Shown here one piece after another: positions 7,054 to 15,691 of a stretch of DNA of 32,242 nucleotides. Under the pieces are notes generated by a model. The model did no database searches and was not told the origin of the DNA. It saw only the letters and a list, made by a program, of their open reading frames with translations. The translations under genes were made by a program, and so were the position numbers. The stretch is taken from positions 1 to 32,242 of the forward strand of contig JAILCN010000014.1 in NCBI GenBank assembly GCA_024680365.1, in the 5' to 3' direction. This stretch comes from Solobacterium sp. (lineage in GTDB: Bacteria; Bacillota_I; Bacilli_A; Erysipelotrichales; Erysipelotrichaceae). Each line of letters opens with the position of its first letter. The first letter of the stretch is position 1.

Positions 7054-9780
7054 ATGGACTACAAAGAAACGCTGCAGATGCCCAGAACAGATTTTGAGAT
7101 GAGAGGAAATCTGGCAAAGAAAGAGCCGGGCATCCAGGCAAAATGGGAAGCTGCCGGCGATTACGAGCAGATCCTTGCAAGACACAAGGGACAGAAAGCT
7201 TTTATCCTGCATGACGGTCCTCCGTATGCCAACGGTAACCTGCATGCCGGTACAGCGATGAACCGCGTGATCAAAGACTTCATTATCCGCACACATGCGA
7301 TGAGCGGCATGTACACGCCGTTCTTCCCGGGCTGGGACACCCACGGTCTGCCGATCGAAAATGCGATCCAGAAGCTCGGCGTTGACAGAAAAGCACTGTC
7401 ACCGGCAGATTTCCGCAAGAAGTGCGAAGAGTATGCGAAGCAGCAGATCGCGATCCAGATGTCTACGGAAAAGAGACTCGGACAGGTCGCTGACTATGCG
7501 CATCCGTATATTACACTGACAAAGGATTTTGAAGCGAGACAGATCCGCTCTTTTGAAAAGATGGCGCTGGACGGACTGATCTTCCAGGGACTCAAGCCGA
7601 TCTACTGGTCTCCGTATAATGAGACAGCGATCGCTGACTCTGAGATCGTCTACAGAGACGTCAAGGACGCAACGATCTATCTGGCATTCCAGGTCGCTGA
7701 CGGAAAAGGAATTCTCGATGAGAACGACTATTTCGTGATCTGGACAACGACACCTTGGACGATCCCTGCCAACCAGGCAGTATCCCTGAACCCGGATCTG
7801 ATCTATGCCGAAGTGCAGACAGAGAAGGGCAAACTGATCTTCCTCGAAGACTTCACGGACCGTCTGCTTGAAAAGTTCGGTCTGGAGAACCAGGGCGTGC
7901 TGAGAACATTCACCGGCAGAGAGCTGGAAAATACAACATACCATCATGTCGTTCTGGATAAAGAATGCCCGGTCATCGTCGGCAGCCACGTCACAGCAGA
8001 AGACGGTACCGGATGCGTCCATACCGCCGGCGGACACGGTCTTGACGACTACTATGTCCTGGCGAACTACGGCATCGCGCCGATCTGCACAGTCGACGAA
8101 CGCGGCTATATGAACGAAGAAGCAGGAAGCGAATGCCAGGGACTCTTCTTTGAGGACTGCTCCAAAAAGATCATCACGATGATGAACGAAAAGGGATGCC
8201 TGCTCGCTGTTGAAAGCATGGTCCACTCCTATCCGCATGACGACCGTCTGAAGAAGAAGGTCATCTTCCGTGCTGCCAAGCAGTGGTTCTGCTCGATCGA
8301 AAAAGTTCGTGAACAGGTTCTTGAACAGATCCAGAACCATGTCACATGGCACAACGAATGGGGCCAGATCAGAATGTACAACATGATCAGGGACCGCGGT
8401 GACTGGTGCATCTCCAGACAGAGACTCTGGGGCGTTCCGATCCCGATCTTCTACTGTGAAGACGGCAGCCCGATCATGGAAAAGGAAGTCTTTGACAGAG
8501 TCGCTGACCTGTTTGAAGAGTATGGATCCAACGTCTGGTTCGAAAGAGACGCGAAGGGACTTCTGCCGGAAGGCTATACAAATGAGAAATCTCCGAACGG
8601 CATCTTCACAAAGGAAACAGACATCATGGACGTCTGGTTCGATTCCGGTTCTTCCTGGAATGAATTCGTGGCAAGAGGGGACGGATATCCCTGCGATCTG
8701 TACTTTGAAGGAAGCGACCAGTACAGAGGCTGGTTCAACTCCTCAATGATCGTCGGCACATGCGTCATGGGCGGCACTCCGTATAAGGAAGTTCTCTCCC
8801 ACGGCTATGTATGCGACTCCAACGGTGAAAAGATGTCCAAGTCCGTCGGCAACGTTGTCAACCCGATGGATATCATCAATAAATACGGCGCTGACGTGTT
8901 CCGTCTGTGGGCGATGATCTCTGACTACAAACAGGATCTGAGACTGGGCGACGCGAACATCAAGCAGTGCTCTGACATGTACCGCAAGATCCGCAATACC
9001 TTCCGTTTCCTGCTCGGCAATATCAATCCGGAAGACTTCGATCCGAAGAAGGATATGGTCAGCTATGAGGATCTGACAGAAACAGATCAGTACATCATGG
9101 TCAGACTCAGTGAAGTCATCGCTTCCTACAGGAAGAACGTTCTGGAGTACGACTATGTCGCCGCAAACAAGACACTGATGAACTTCATGGTCAATGAGCT
9201 CAGCTCTTACTACTGCGACTTCACAAAGGATATCCTCTACTGTGATGAGGAGAATTCTCTCAGACGCCGTCAGGTCCAGAGTGTTTACTGGAACTGCACA
9301 GACGCGCTTGTCAGGATGTGGGCTCCGTTCCTGTGCTATACAGCCGAGGAAGTCTGGACACACTTCTCCAATGACTGCGAAGAGAGTGTTCATTACACAG
9401 AATTCCCGGAGGCAAAGGAATATGCCAACGCGAAAGAGATCACAGAGAAGTTCGCAAGACTGCTTGAGATCCGTGACGATGTGAACAAAGCGCTTGAAAA
9501 CGCGAGAAATGACAAGCTGATCGGTACTGCCCAGGAGGCATGTGTTACACTGCATTGCACAGACGCTGACAAAGAACTGCTGGAAGGCACGCTGAAAGAA
9601 GCGGCTGCCCAGTGGATGATCGTCTCCGGTGTTGCCGTAACTGAAGGCGAAGGTGCTCCTGAGATCTCCAGAGCAGAAGGAACCAAGTGCCCGAGATGCT
9701 GGAACTACAGCACGGAAGCTGATGAAAACGGTCTGTGCCCGAGATGCGCAGCCGTCATGGCAAAGCGGATCACCCGCTGA
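7054..9780 (+). CDS. ileS: Isoleucyl-tRNA synthetase
   Basis: 908-aa class I aminoacyl-tRNA synthetase that charges tRNA-Ile. The ATP-site motif appears as GPPYANGNLHAGTA, i.e. the HIGH signature in the form HAGT. The CP1 editing domain follows, with WTTTPWTIPAN and DGTGCVHTAGGHG. The second signature KMSKS is in GEKMSKSVGNVV. A C-terminal zinc-binding knuckle CPRCW...CPRC lies near the end. SD GAGGGAAAAGAG precedes the ATG. The specifier codon of the T-box supports the Ile assignment. The length fits the short bacterial type. Confidence 0.98.
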   Translation: MDYKETLQMPRTDFEMRGNLAKKEPGIQAKWEAAGDYEQILARHKGQKAFILHDGPPYANGNLHAGTAMNRVIKDFIIRTHAMSGMYTPFFPGWDTHGLPIENAIQKLGVDRKALSPADFRKKCEEYAKQQIAIQMSTEKRLGQVADYAHPYITLTKDFEARQIRSFEKMALDGLIFQGLKPIYWSPYNETAIADSEIVYRDVKDATIYLAFQVADGKGILDENDYFVIWTTTPWTIPANQAVSLNPDLIYAEVQTEKGKLIFLEDFTDRLLEKFGLENQGVLRTFTGRELENTTYHHVVLDKECPVIVGSHVTAEDGTGCVHTAGGHGLDDYYVLANYGIAPICTVDERGYMNEEAGSECQGLFFEDCSKKIITMMNEKGCLLAVESMVHSYPHDDRLKKKVIFRAAKQWFCSIEKVREQVLEQIQNHVTWHNEWGQIRMYNMIRDRGDWCISRQRLWGVPIPIFYCEDGSPIMEKEVFDRVADLFEEYGSNVWFERDAKGLLPEGYTNEKSPNGIFTKETDIMDVWFDSGSSWNEFVARGDGYPCDLYFEGSDQYRGWFNSSMIVGTCVMGGTPYKEVLSHGYVCDSNGEKMSKSVGNVVNPMDIINKYGADVFRLWAMISDYKQDLRLGDANIKQCSDMYRKIRNTFRFLLGNINPEDFDPKKDMVSYEDLTETDQYIMVRLSEVIASYRKNVLEYDYVAANKTLMNFMVNELSSYYCDFTKDILYCDEENSLRRRQVQSVYWNCTDALVRMWAPFLCYTAEEVWTHFSNDCEESVHYTEFPEAKEYANAKEITEKFARLLEIRDDVNKALENARNDKLIGTAQEACVTLHCTDADKELLEGTLKEAAAQWMIVSGVAVTEGEGAPEISRAEGTKCPRCWNYSTEADENGLCPRCAAVMAKRITR

Positions 9781-9790
9781 TCAGACATAG

Positions 9791-9827
9791 AAAAAGGATA
9801 TGAGCAATTGCCCATATCCTTTTTTTA
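9791..9827. terminator. Bidirectional terminator between ileS and metK
   Basis: Perfect 12-bp stem AAAAAGGATATG (9791-9802) with CATATCCTTTTT (9813-9824), A-tract and T-tract on opposite sides. It sits between two convergent genes. Confidence 0.92.
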
Positions 9828-10919
9828 TCAAAGCTCGATTTTCTTGAACTGTTCCCAGGGCAGATCTTTCTTTCCGAAGTGTCCGTAGTTGACCGTTGCC
9901 CGGTAGATCGGACGGCGCAGGTCAAGTTCTCTGATAATGTTGGAGACAGAGAAGTCAAAGTTTTTCATGACGATCTCTTTCAGTTCATCATCTGTATACT
10001 TCGATGTGCCGAAGGACTGAACATATACGGAAGTCGGTTCTGCTTTGCCGATCGCGTAGGACAGCTGCAGCTGGCATGTGCCGGCGAGTCCGTTGGCAAC
10101 GATGTTGCGGCAGACATAGCGTGCATAGTAGGCAGCAGAACGGTCGACTTTTGTCGGGTCTTTGGAGGAGAAGCATCCGCCGCCGATCGGCGCATAGCCG
10201 CCGTAGGAGTCAACGACGATCTTTCTTCCTGTTGTGCCGGAGTCGCCCCAGCTGCCGCCGAGGATGAAGGAACCGGACGGGTTGATCAGATACTTTGTAT
10301 CTTCTCTCAGCATGGCAGGGTCAATGACCGGTTTGATGACCTTTTCAAGGATCAGATCATGGAGTTCTTCCTGGGAGATCTCAGGACTGTGCTGGGTGGA
10401 AACGACGACTGTGTCGACGGCAACAGGTCTGCCGTCTTCATAGCGGACAGTGACCTGTGTCTTTCCATCCGGACGCAGACGGCTGTCTTCTCTTCTGACT
10501 TTCTCAAGACGGGCAGCCAGCTTGTGAGCTGCGTCGATCGCGTAGGGCATCAGGTTTTCCGTTTCGTTGCTGGCATAGCCGAACATGATTCCCTGGTCGC
10601 CGGCGCTGATATGATCATGAGCAACCGCATTGTTGATCTCAGCAGACTGCGTGTTGACTTTTGTGATCACGTAATAGTCTTCGTTGTAGCCGATCTCCTT
10701 CATGACACCGAGCGCAATCTTTTCGTAATCGATGTCGGCCTTTGTGCCGGCTTCACCGTAGACAAGGATCATGTCATCCTTGATCGTTGCTTCAACAGCC
10801 ATGTGGCTTTCCGGGTCCTGGCGGAGCGCTTCGTCGAGAATAGAATCGGCGATCAGGTCGCATACTTTGTCAGGATGACCGCTTGTAACAGATTCGCTTG
10901 TAAATAACTTAACAGACAT
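9828..10919 (-). CDS. metK: S-adenosylmethionine synthetase
   Basis: 363-aa MetK, making SAM from methionine and ATP. Family motifs are SESVTSGHPDKVCD (N-terminus), SAGDQGIMFGYA (ATP site) and GGGCFSSKDPTKVDRSAAY. The last departs from the usual GGGAFSGKD at two positions, but the lysine and aspartate contacts are kept. The C-terminus DLPWE is standard. Slightly shorter than the 380-400 aa norm, but complete at both ends. AAGGAAGGG precedes the start. Upstream lie a SAM-binding leader and a strong promoter, so SAM should repress its own synthesis. Confidence 0.97.
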   Translation of the reverse strand: MSVKLFTSESVTSGHPDKVCDLIADSILDEALRQDPESHMAVEATIKDDMILVYGEAGTKADIDYEKIALGVMKEIGYNEDYYVITKVNTQSAEINNAVAHDHISAGDQGIMFGYASNETENLMPYAIDAAHKLAARLEKVRREDSRLRPDGKTQVTVRYEDGRPVAVDTVVVSTQHSPEISQEELHDLILEKVIKPVIDPAMLREDTKYLINPSGSFILGGSWGDSGTTGRKIVVDSYGGYAPIGGGCFSSKDPTKVDRSAAYYARYVCRNIVANGLAGTCQLQLSYAIGKAEPTSVYVQSFGTSKYTDDELKEIVMKNFDFSVSNIIRELDLRRPIYRATVNYGHFGKKDLPWEQFKKIEL

Positions 10920-10984
10920 AATAAAAATCCCTTCCTTTCACTGTCTTTTTCAAGTTCAGAAAGAGACTCACTTGCAATATCCTC

Positions 10985-11080
10985 TTTCTTTATCGATGTC
11001 AGCTGTACCACCTTACCTCTCCGGCAGGTTGGTATGAGGTCAACGAGCTGACCCTCTTACCTCATTCCTGATAAAAGACA
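10985..11080 (-). promoter_or_regulatory. SAM riboswitch (SAM-I/S-box clan) upstream of metK
   Basis: The minus-strand leader aligns with the S-box core. P1 is TTTATC/GATAAA (ends at about 11076 and 10989). The kink-turn/P2 region reads GAGGGTCAGCTCGTTGACCTC, close to the S-box GAGGG..GGCCC..UGA pattern. P3 is ACCT-gccggag-AGGT, continuing into AAGGTGGTAC, which matches the S-box AAGGUGCUA core. The loop sequence CAGCT can pair with AGCTG downstream, fitting the S-box pseudoknot. Only about 12 nt separate this core from P1, so a normal P4 helix seems absent. Location before metK strongly supports SAM as ligand. Confidence 0.82.
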
Positions 11081-11085
11081 GTATA

Positions 11086-11114
11086 GTTATAGCAGAAGAC
11101 AGTTGCATGGTCAA
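11086..11114 (-). promoter_or_regulatory. metK promoter
   Basis: -35 TTGACC (11114-11109), 17-bp spacer, -10 TATAAC (11091-11086). Transcription should start near 11079, just before the riboswitch P1 helix. Confidence 0.85.
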
Positions 11115-11158
11115 CAGATATTATTAAGATGTTTGTAACAATTCCCTTATGCAAATCA

Positions 11159-11167
11159 TGATATAAT
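11159..11167 (+). promoter_or_regulatory. Extended -10 promoter of the AI-2E-family gene
   Basis: TGA-TATAAT (TATAAT at 11162-11167), 21 bp before the start codon. No convincing -35 box at the right distance. It is divergent from the metK promoter. Confidence 0.55.
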
Positions 11168-11188
11168 TCACTCGGAAAAGAGAAAACT

Positions 11189-12337
11189 ATGAACTTTAAC
11201 AATCTCAGAGAAGAAACCAAAGAAAATATCAAGGCATTTTCGATCTCAGGCATTCTGATCGTTTTGTTTTATGTTCTGATCAACCATCTGAATGTAGTAT
11301 TCGGTACCTTTGGCTTTGTGCTCAAAGCGCTGGCGCCGTTCCTGATCGGTCTGATCTTCGTGTTCCTGCTGGAACCGGTGAGAAGGGCGGCAGAAGAAAA
11401 ACTGCTGGCCCGGACAAAGCTGGAACCGAGGGCAAGACGCAAGATTGCCGTAACGATCGCGATGATCGTCTGCGCGCTGTGCCTGTTTGCCTTCTTCATG
11501 ATCCTGATCCCGCAGCTGGTATCCTCCCTGCGTATCTTTATCAGCAACTTTGAAAGTTATGTTGATACGATGCGGAAGACGATCGATTCCTGGGAATGGA
11601 TGGACGTGACGGTGGAAAACATGCTGAAGGAAAACCTGAACATGCTCGGCTCCAAGCTCCTGCAGTGGCTGACCGGCGCGGAAGGCGGACTTGCCCAGAT
11701 CCTGTCATACTCATTATCGGTTGCCAGAGGCGTGCTGAATTTCTTTATCGGACTGATCATCGCGCTGTATATCCTGCTGGATGAAGAACGCTTCAAGCTG
11801 CAGGTCAAAAAGCTGATCTTCGGCGTCCTTGATCCCAAGCGTGCGGATTCCACGATGCGCCTGCTCAGACTGACGATGAAGACATTCAACAGCTTCATCT
11901 TCGGCAAAGCCATCGATTCCATCCTGATCGGCTTCCTGTGCTGGATCTGCTGCATGATCATGCGGATGCCGTACGGACCGCTGATCTCGGTCGTGATCGG
12001 CGTGACCAACATGATCCCTGTCTTCGGTCCGTTCATCGGAGCGATCCCGTGTATATTGATGCTGCTGATCATCAATCCGATCAAGTCGGTGGAATTCATG
12101 GTATTCATCCTGATCCTCCAGCAGATCGACGGCAACATCATCGGCCCCCGCATCCTTGGCGACGCGGTCGGTCTGCCGACCCTGTGGGTCATGTTCGCGA
12201 TCATCGTCGGCGGCGCGCTGTTCAACATCGTCGGCATGTTCGTAGGCGTCCCGATCTTCTCTGTCATCTATGTCCTGGTCCGCGACTACTGCTATGAGCA
12301 GCTGCGGGAAAAGAAAATCAATTTTCTGAATGAATGA
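11189..12337 (+). CDS. AI-2E/PerM-family membrane transporter
   Basis: 382-aa polytopic protein of the AI-2E transporter (PerM, former UPF0118) family. The family includes TqsA, an autoinducer-2 exporter, and members linked to Na+/H+ antiport; the substrate here is unknown. Hydrophobic helices occur near 17-35, 40-62 and 95-120, then a soluble stretch (about 120-160) and several C-terminal helices (about 170-370). The conserved GNIIGPRILGDAVGLPTLWVMFAIIVGG signature is seen in parts (NIIGPRILGDAVGLP). AAAAGAG lies before the ATG. It stands alone and ends in a terminator that starts right after the stop. Confidence 0.88.
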   Translation: MNFNNLREETKENIKAFSISGILIVLFYVLINHLNVVFGTFGFVLKALAPFLIGLIFVFLLEPVRRAAEEKLLARTKLEPRARRKIAVTIAMIVCALCLFAFFMILIPQLVSSLRIFISNFESYVDTMRKTIDSWEWMDVTVENMLKENLNMLGSKLLQWLTGAEGGLAQILSYSLSVARGVLNFFIGLIIALYILLDEERFKLQVKKLIFGVLDPKRADSTMRLLRLTMKTFNSFIFGKAIDSILIGFLCWICCMIMRMPYGPLISVVIGVTNMIPVFGPFIGAIPCILMLLIINPIKSVEFMVFILILQQIDGNIIGPRILGDAVGLPTLWVMFAIIVGGALFNIVGMFVGVPIFSVIYVLVRDYCYEQLREKKINFLNE

Positions 12338-12366
12338 ACAGAATCGGAAACGGTTCTGTTTTTTTA
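12338..12366 (+). terminator. Terminator after the AI-2E-family gene
   Basis: Hairpin ACAGAA-tCGGaaaCGg-TTCTGT followed by seven or more T, starting at the base after the stop codon. Confidence 0.88.
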
Positions 12367-12429
12367 AGCAGAAAACATGAAAACAGGGTAAAGAACAGAT
12401 ACAATAAAAGCAGAAACGGAGGAAATACA

Positions 12430-12969
12430 ATGAGCTTTTATGATTACACACTGACAACCAGAAAGAATGAAGAGTATCCCCTGCGCGATCTGGAAGGGAA
12501 GGTCGTTCTTGTTGTCAATACTGCAACCGGATGCGGATTCACGCCGCACTACGAGGCACTGGAAAAACTCTATGAAGAATGCAGAGACCAGGGCTTTGAG
12601 ATCATTGACGTTCCCTGCAACCAGTTCGGCAGCCAGACACCCGGTACCGACGAAGAGATCCATGAATTCTGCACACTGACATATAATACCCAGTTCCCCC
12701 GCATGAAGAAGTCTGATGTCAACGGTGAGAACCAGCTTCCTCTCTTCGCGTTCCTCAAGCAGGAACAGGGATTTAAGGGATTCACAGGTAAGGCTGCGGA
12801 ATTCATGAACAAACACCTTGCCAAGATCGATCCTGACTTCCAGAACAATCCGGATATCAAATGGAACTTCACCAAATTCGTGATCGACAGAAAAGGCAAT
12901 GTCGCTGCCCGCTTTGAACCGACTGCGGACATGGCAGACGTCGCTGCCTGCGTGAAGTCGCTGCTGTAA
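12430..12969 (+). CDS. Glutathione peroxidase family (thiol peroxidase)
   Basis: 179-aa Gpx-family peroxidase that reduces hydroperoxides in the cytoplasm; in Gram-positive anaerobes these generally use thioredoxin rather than glutathione. The active-site motif NTATGCGFT has Cys35 (TGC, so not selenocysteine). The partner residues are Gln65 in CNQFGSQTPG and Trp145-Asn146 in KWNFTKF. The start at 12430 has GGAGG 7 nt upstream and begins at the family's normal N-terminus. The in-frame extension to 12334 runs through the preceding terminator and is rejected. Confidence 0.95.
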   Translation: MSFYDYTLTTRKNEEYPLRDLEGKVVLVVNTATGCGFTPHYEALEKLYEECRDQGFEIIDVPCNQFGSQTPGTDEEIHEFCTLTYNTQFPRMKKSDVNGENQLPLFAFLKQEQGFKGFTGKAAEFMNKHLAKIDPDFQNNPDIKWNFTKFVIDRKGNVAARFEPTADMADVAACVKSLL

Positions 12970-12995
12970 AAGAAAACAGCGGAATGATCCGCTGT
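12968..12995 (-). terminator. Terminator of glnN
   Basis: Perfect stem ACAGCGG/CCGCTGT (12976-12995) with a T-rich tail on the minus strand (12968-12975). It lies between the convergent gpx and glnN genes; the tail serves the minus strand. Confidence 0.82.
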
Positions 12996-13000
12996 CTGAA

Positions 13001-15088
13001 TCAGAGAGCAAAGAGAATTTCTTCGTAAAGAGGGATCCTGTAGAATCTGCGGGATGCCTTTTCTTCATATCTGTCGATCTGATTTCTGACTTCTCTCATC
13101 AGCGGGCTGATCTCATCATAGATCGCTTTTCCTCTGACAAAGATGTCAGCCGGCAGACTGCTGTAGGCATTTTCCAGCTTCTCACAGGCTTTCTCTGTTT
13201 CATCAATCAGATCCGCCAGTTCCTTCACCCGGTTTCTGATGAAGGAAGGACAGCCTTTTGCCATTGTTCCGGCGGTCTCACTGTAGAATCCGAGTTCTTC
13301 ACACATGGCAGGCAGAACGTCCTTTCTGGTGATCTCGAGAAGGGTGCGGACTTCAATGCCCATGATGTTGCTGTAACGCTCCGCGAGAATGACCCGGTTT
13401 GCCCTGAGCTCGGCATCGCTGTAGATATCCAGCGAAGTGAACAGGTTGCGTACCTTCGGGTCGCTGAGGATCTCGGTGGATTCGATGAAGGAACGGATAT
13501 TGGGCAGGCCTCTGCGTTCCGCTTCCTTGACCCATTCGCTGCTGTAGCCGTCTCCCGAGAAGAGGATCCGCTTGTGGTCATGGATGATATTGCGGCAGAT
13601 ATCCAGCGCTTTCTCACGGACATCCTGCAGATATTTGATGCCTTCGAGCTGGTCGGCGATCTCGTTGAGGGATTCCGCCATGATCGCGTTGAGGACAGTG
13701 TTCGGGAAAGACGCGCTCATCGAAGAACCAAGCATGCGGAATTCAAATTTGTTGCCGGTAAACGCGAGCGGGCTTGTCCGGTTGCGGTCCGTGTTGTCGT
13801 GCGGAATATAGGATAAGCCGGAGACAGGGTTGAAGGGAGAGGTGATCTCCTTTTCACCTTTCTTTGACTGATGGCCCTGATACAGGGTATACAGGATATC
13901 TTCGATATAGCTTCCGAGATAGATGGAAATGATTGCCGGCGGCGCTTCGTCAGCACCCAGACGATGATCGTTTCCGGTGCAGCTCGCGCTCATCCTGAGC
14001 AGGATCGGATAGGTATCGACTGCTTTCAGGAAGGCGGAGATGAAGACCAGGAAGCGGATGTTCTCAGAAGGCTTGTCGCCGGGCGCGAACAGATTCTGTC
14101 CGTCATCCGTGATGATCGAGTAGTTGTCATGCTTGCCGGAACCGTTGATCCCTTCAAACGGCTTCTCGTGCAGGAGGCAGGCAAGACCGTGCTTTTCCGC
14201 TGTCTTGCGCAGGATATCCATCGTCAGCTGGTTCTGGTCGACCGCGACGTTGCCGTTGCTGAAGACAGGAGCCAGTTCAAACTGACAGGGAGCGACTTCG
14301 TTGTGCTCGGTCTTGGCGTAGATGCCGAGCTTCCAGAGCTCGCTGTTGACTTCCTTCATGAAGGCGGAAACACGGGCCGGGATCGATCCGAAATAATGAT
14401 CGTCCAGTTCCTGTCTTTTCGGCGCTGCGGCACCGAACAGCGTGCGGCCTGTCATTTTCAGATCCAGGCGCTTTTCAAAGTGTTCCCGGTCGATCAGGAA
14501 GTATTCCTGTTCCAGACCGACAGAGATGTCACAGGATCTGACATCCTTGTCGCCGAGCAGGTTCACGACTCTGGTCGCGGCGATGCTGAGGGCATGGATC
14601 GACTTCAGAAGCGGTTCCTTGCGGTCCAGTGCTTCACCGGTATAGGAAACAAATACGGTCGGGATACAGAGGACGTTGTCGCGGATGAACACCGGACTGG
14701 TCACGTCCCAGTAGGTGTAGCCGCGGGCTTCAAAGGTTGCGCGCAGACCACCGGAAGGGAAGCTGGAAGCGTCCGGTTCACCCTTGATCAGCATCTTTCC
14801 CGAGAAACGGGCAAGGGCTTCACCGTTTGCGCCGGGTTCCAGGAAGGAATCGTGCTTTTCCGCTGTTCCGCCGGTCATCGGCTGGAACCAGTGGGTGAAG
14901 TGGGTCGCGCCTCTTTCCATCGCCCACAGCTTCATTGCGTGCGCGATCGCGTCAGCAGTCGGCCGGTCGAGTGTTCCTTCATTTGCGACGGTTTTCTTCC
15001 ATGACTGGTAAACGGGCCGGGGCAGGCGGTCTGCCATTTCCTTTTCACCGAATACCATTGATCCGAATTGTTCAAACGGTTTTTCCAT
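13001..15088 (-). CDS. glnN: Glutamine synthetase, type III
   Basis: 695-aa GSIII enzyme, forming glutamine from glutamate, ammonia and ATP; this large type is common in Bacteroidetes, Clostridia and Erysipelotrichia. The N-terminal GSIII region includes THWFQPMTGGTAEKHD. Catalytic-domain motifs follow: TEHNEVAPCQFELAP, GINGSGKHDNYS and LGADEAPPAI. The C-terminal GSIII helical extension covers about the last 150 residues. GGAG lies 8 nt before the ATG. No other nitrogen gene is adjacent. The start codon lies inside a 13-bp inverted repeat that suggests regulation. Confidence 0.96.
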   Translation of the reverse strand: MEKPFEQFGSMVFGEKEMADRLPRPVYQSWKKTVANEGTLDRPTADAIAHAMKLWAMERGATHFTHWFQPMTGGTAEKHDSFLEPGANGEALARFSGKMLIKGEPDASSFPSGGLRATFEARGYTYWDVTSPVFIRDNVLCIPTVFVSYTGEALDRKEPLLKSIHALSIAATRVVNLLGDKDVRSCDISVGLEQEYFLIDREHFEKRLDLKMTGRTLFGAAAPKRQELDDHYFGSIPARVSAFMKEVNSELWKLGIYAKTEHNEVAPCQFELAPVFSNGNVAVDQNQLTMDILRKTAEKHGLACLLHEKPFEGINGSGKHDNYSIITDDGQNLFAPGDKPSENIRFLVFISAFLKAVDTYPILLRMSASCTGNDHRLGADEAPPAIISIYLGSYIEDILYTLYQGHQSKKGEKEITSPFNPVSGLSYIPHDNTDRNRTSPLAFTGNKFEFRMLGSSMSASFPNTVLNAIMAESLNEIADQLEGIKYLQDVREKALDICRNIIHDHKRILFSGDGYSSEWVKEAERRGLPNIRSFIESTEILSDPKVRNLFTSLDIYSDAELRANRVILAERYSNIMGIEVRTLLEITRKDVLPAMCEELGFYSETAGTMAKGCPSFIRNRVKELADLIDETEKACEKLENAYSSLPADIFVRGKAIYDEISPLMREVRNQIDRYEEKASRRFYRIPLYEEILFAL

Positions 15089-15113
15089 AAAAGTGTCTCC
15101 TTTATGGAAAAAC
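15079..15113. promoter_or_regulatory. 13-bp perfect inverted repeat at the glnN start (candidate operator)
   Basis: GTTTTTCCATAAA (15079-15091) and TTTATGGAAAAAC (15101-15113) are exact reverse complements, separated by 9 bp. The repeat covers the end of the -10 box, the predicted transcript start, the SD (in the centre) and the first codons of glnN. Because the predicted mRNA starts near 15105, inside one arm, a DNA-binding repressor site is more likely than an RNA hairpin. Confidence 0.6.
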
Positions 15114-15140
15114 TTTAGTCCTTTTGTATGAATGTGTCAA
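15112..15140 (-). promoter_or_regulatory. glnN promoter
   Basis: -35 TTGACA (15140-15135), 17-bp spacer, -10 TAAAGT (15117-15112). It predicts a leader of about 17 nt. Confidence 0.78.
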
Positions 15141-15237
15141 TAAAACAACGGATTATGCGATAAAAAATCAGAAAAACACGAAAAAGATGAAAAAAAATTG
15201 CGGAAATAAGAAAAATAAATCAGGAAACAGACGAAAA

Positions 15238-15259
15238 ACAAAAAAAGCGCCGGAGCGCT
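15238..15259 (-). terminator. Terminator of the NFU gene
   Basis: Hairpin AGCGC-cgga-GCGCT (15246-15259, plus-strand reading) with a long T-tract on the minus strand. The stem overlaps the last bases of the coding region. Confidence 0.82.
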
Positions 15260-15573
15260 CAGTATGCGTAATAGCCAAACGGTGAATTCTGTACCATCTG
15301 GACGCCTTTGACTTCCGGGACCTCGTCCATCAGAAGCGCCTGAATGCCTTCGTTCAGAGTTGTGTCGATAGCCATGCAGCCAGCACAGGCACCCATCATC
15401 ATGACTGTCACGATGCCGTCCTGGAAGTCGACCAGCTGTACATCGCCGCCGTCGGCCTGAATATACGGACGGATCTTGTTCATTGTATGTTCGATTCTTT
15501 CCAGAACATCATTGCGCGCTGCGCGTTCTTCTTCCGTCAGTTCTTTTTCGTTCAGTTCTCTGTTTTCACTCAT
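15259..15573 (-). CDS. NFU-type iron-sulfur cluster carrier (NifU C-terminal domain)
   Basis: 104-aa protein consisting mainly of the NifU C-terminal domain, which holds a labile [4Fe-4S] cluster at a dimer interface and delivers it to apoproteins. The domain covers about residues 22-95, with QADGGDVQLVDF and the cluster motif CAGC (Cys63, Cys66). The start at 15573 has GAGGAAA 7 nt upstream; an in-frame extension of 16 residues to 15621 lacks an SD of its own. Many Fe-S clients are present in the Rnf operon of this window, but no direct link is shown. Confidence 0.92.
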   Translation of the reverse strand: MSENRELNEKELTEEERAARNDVLERIEHTMNKIRPYIQADGGDVQLVDFQDGIVTVMMMGACAGCMAIDTTLNEGIQALLMDEVPEVKGVQMVQNSPFGYYAY

Positions 15574-15668
15574 CTGCAGTTTCCTCTTTTCAAAACTCCC
15601 ATTTATTTTCTGACAAATCATGCAAAAAGTCTACTGAAACGATTGTAACGGATTCCGGAATGCTGTGG

Positions 15669-15674
15669 TATACT
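15669..15674 (+). promoter_or_regulatory. -10 box of the S1-domain gene
   Basis: TATACT at 15669-15674, with TTGTAA at 15643-15648 as a weak -35 at long spacing (20 bp). Its position supports the downstream start at 15692 and excludes the ATG-like start at 15665. Confidence 0.45.
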
Positions 15675-15691
15675 TCATGCGGGTAAACGAT

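Noticed and set aside
9879-10907. 342-aa open frame opposite metK
   Set aside because: It is a shadow of a highly conserved gene on the other strand; Cys/Arg/Val-rich composition and no known domain.
10985-11080. Possible T-box before metK because of AAGGTGGTAC
   Set aside because: The T-box core continues as CAGCTG instead of CGCG, and the rest of the leader matches the S-box core (kink-turn, GAGGG..UGA, P1), so a SAM riboswitch is the better reading.
13871-15004. 377-aa open frame opposite glnN
   Set aside because: Shadow of the GSIII coding sequence, no SD and no family resemblance.
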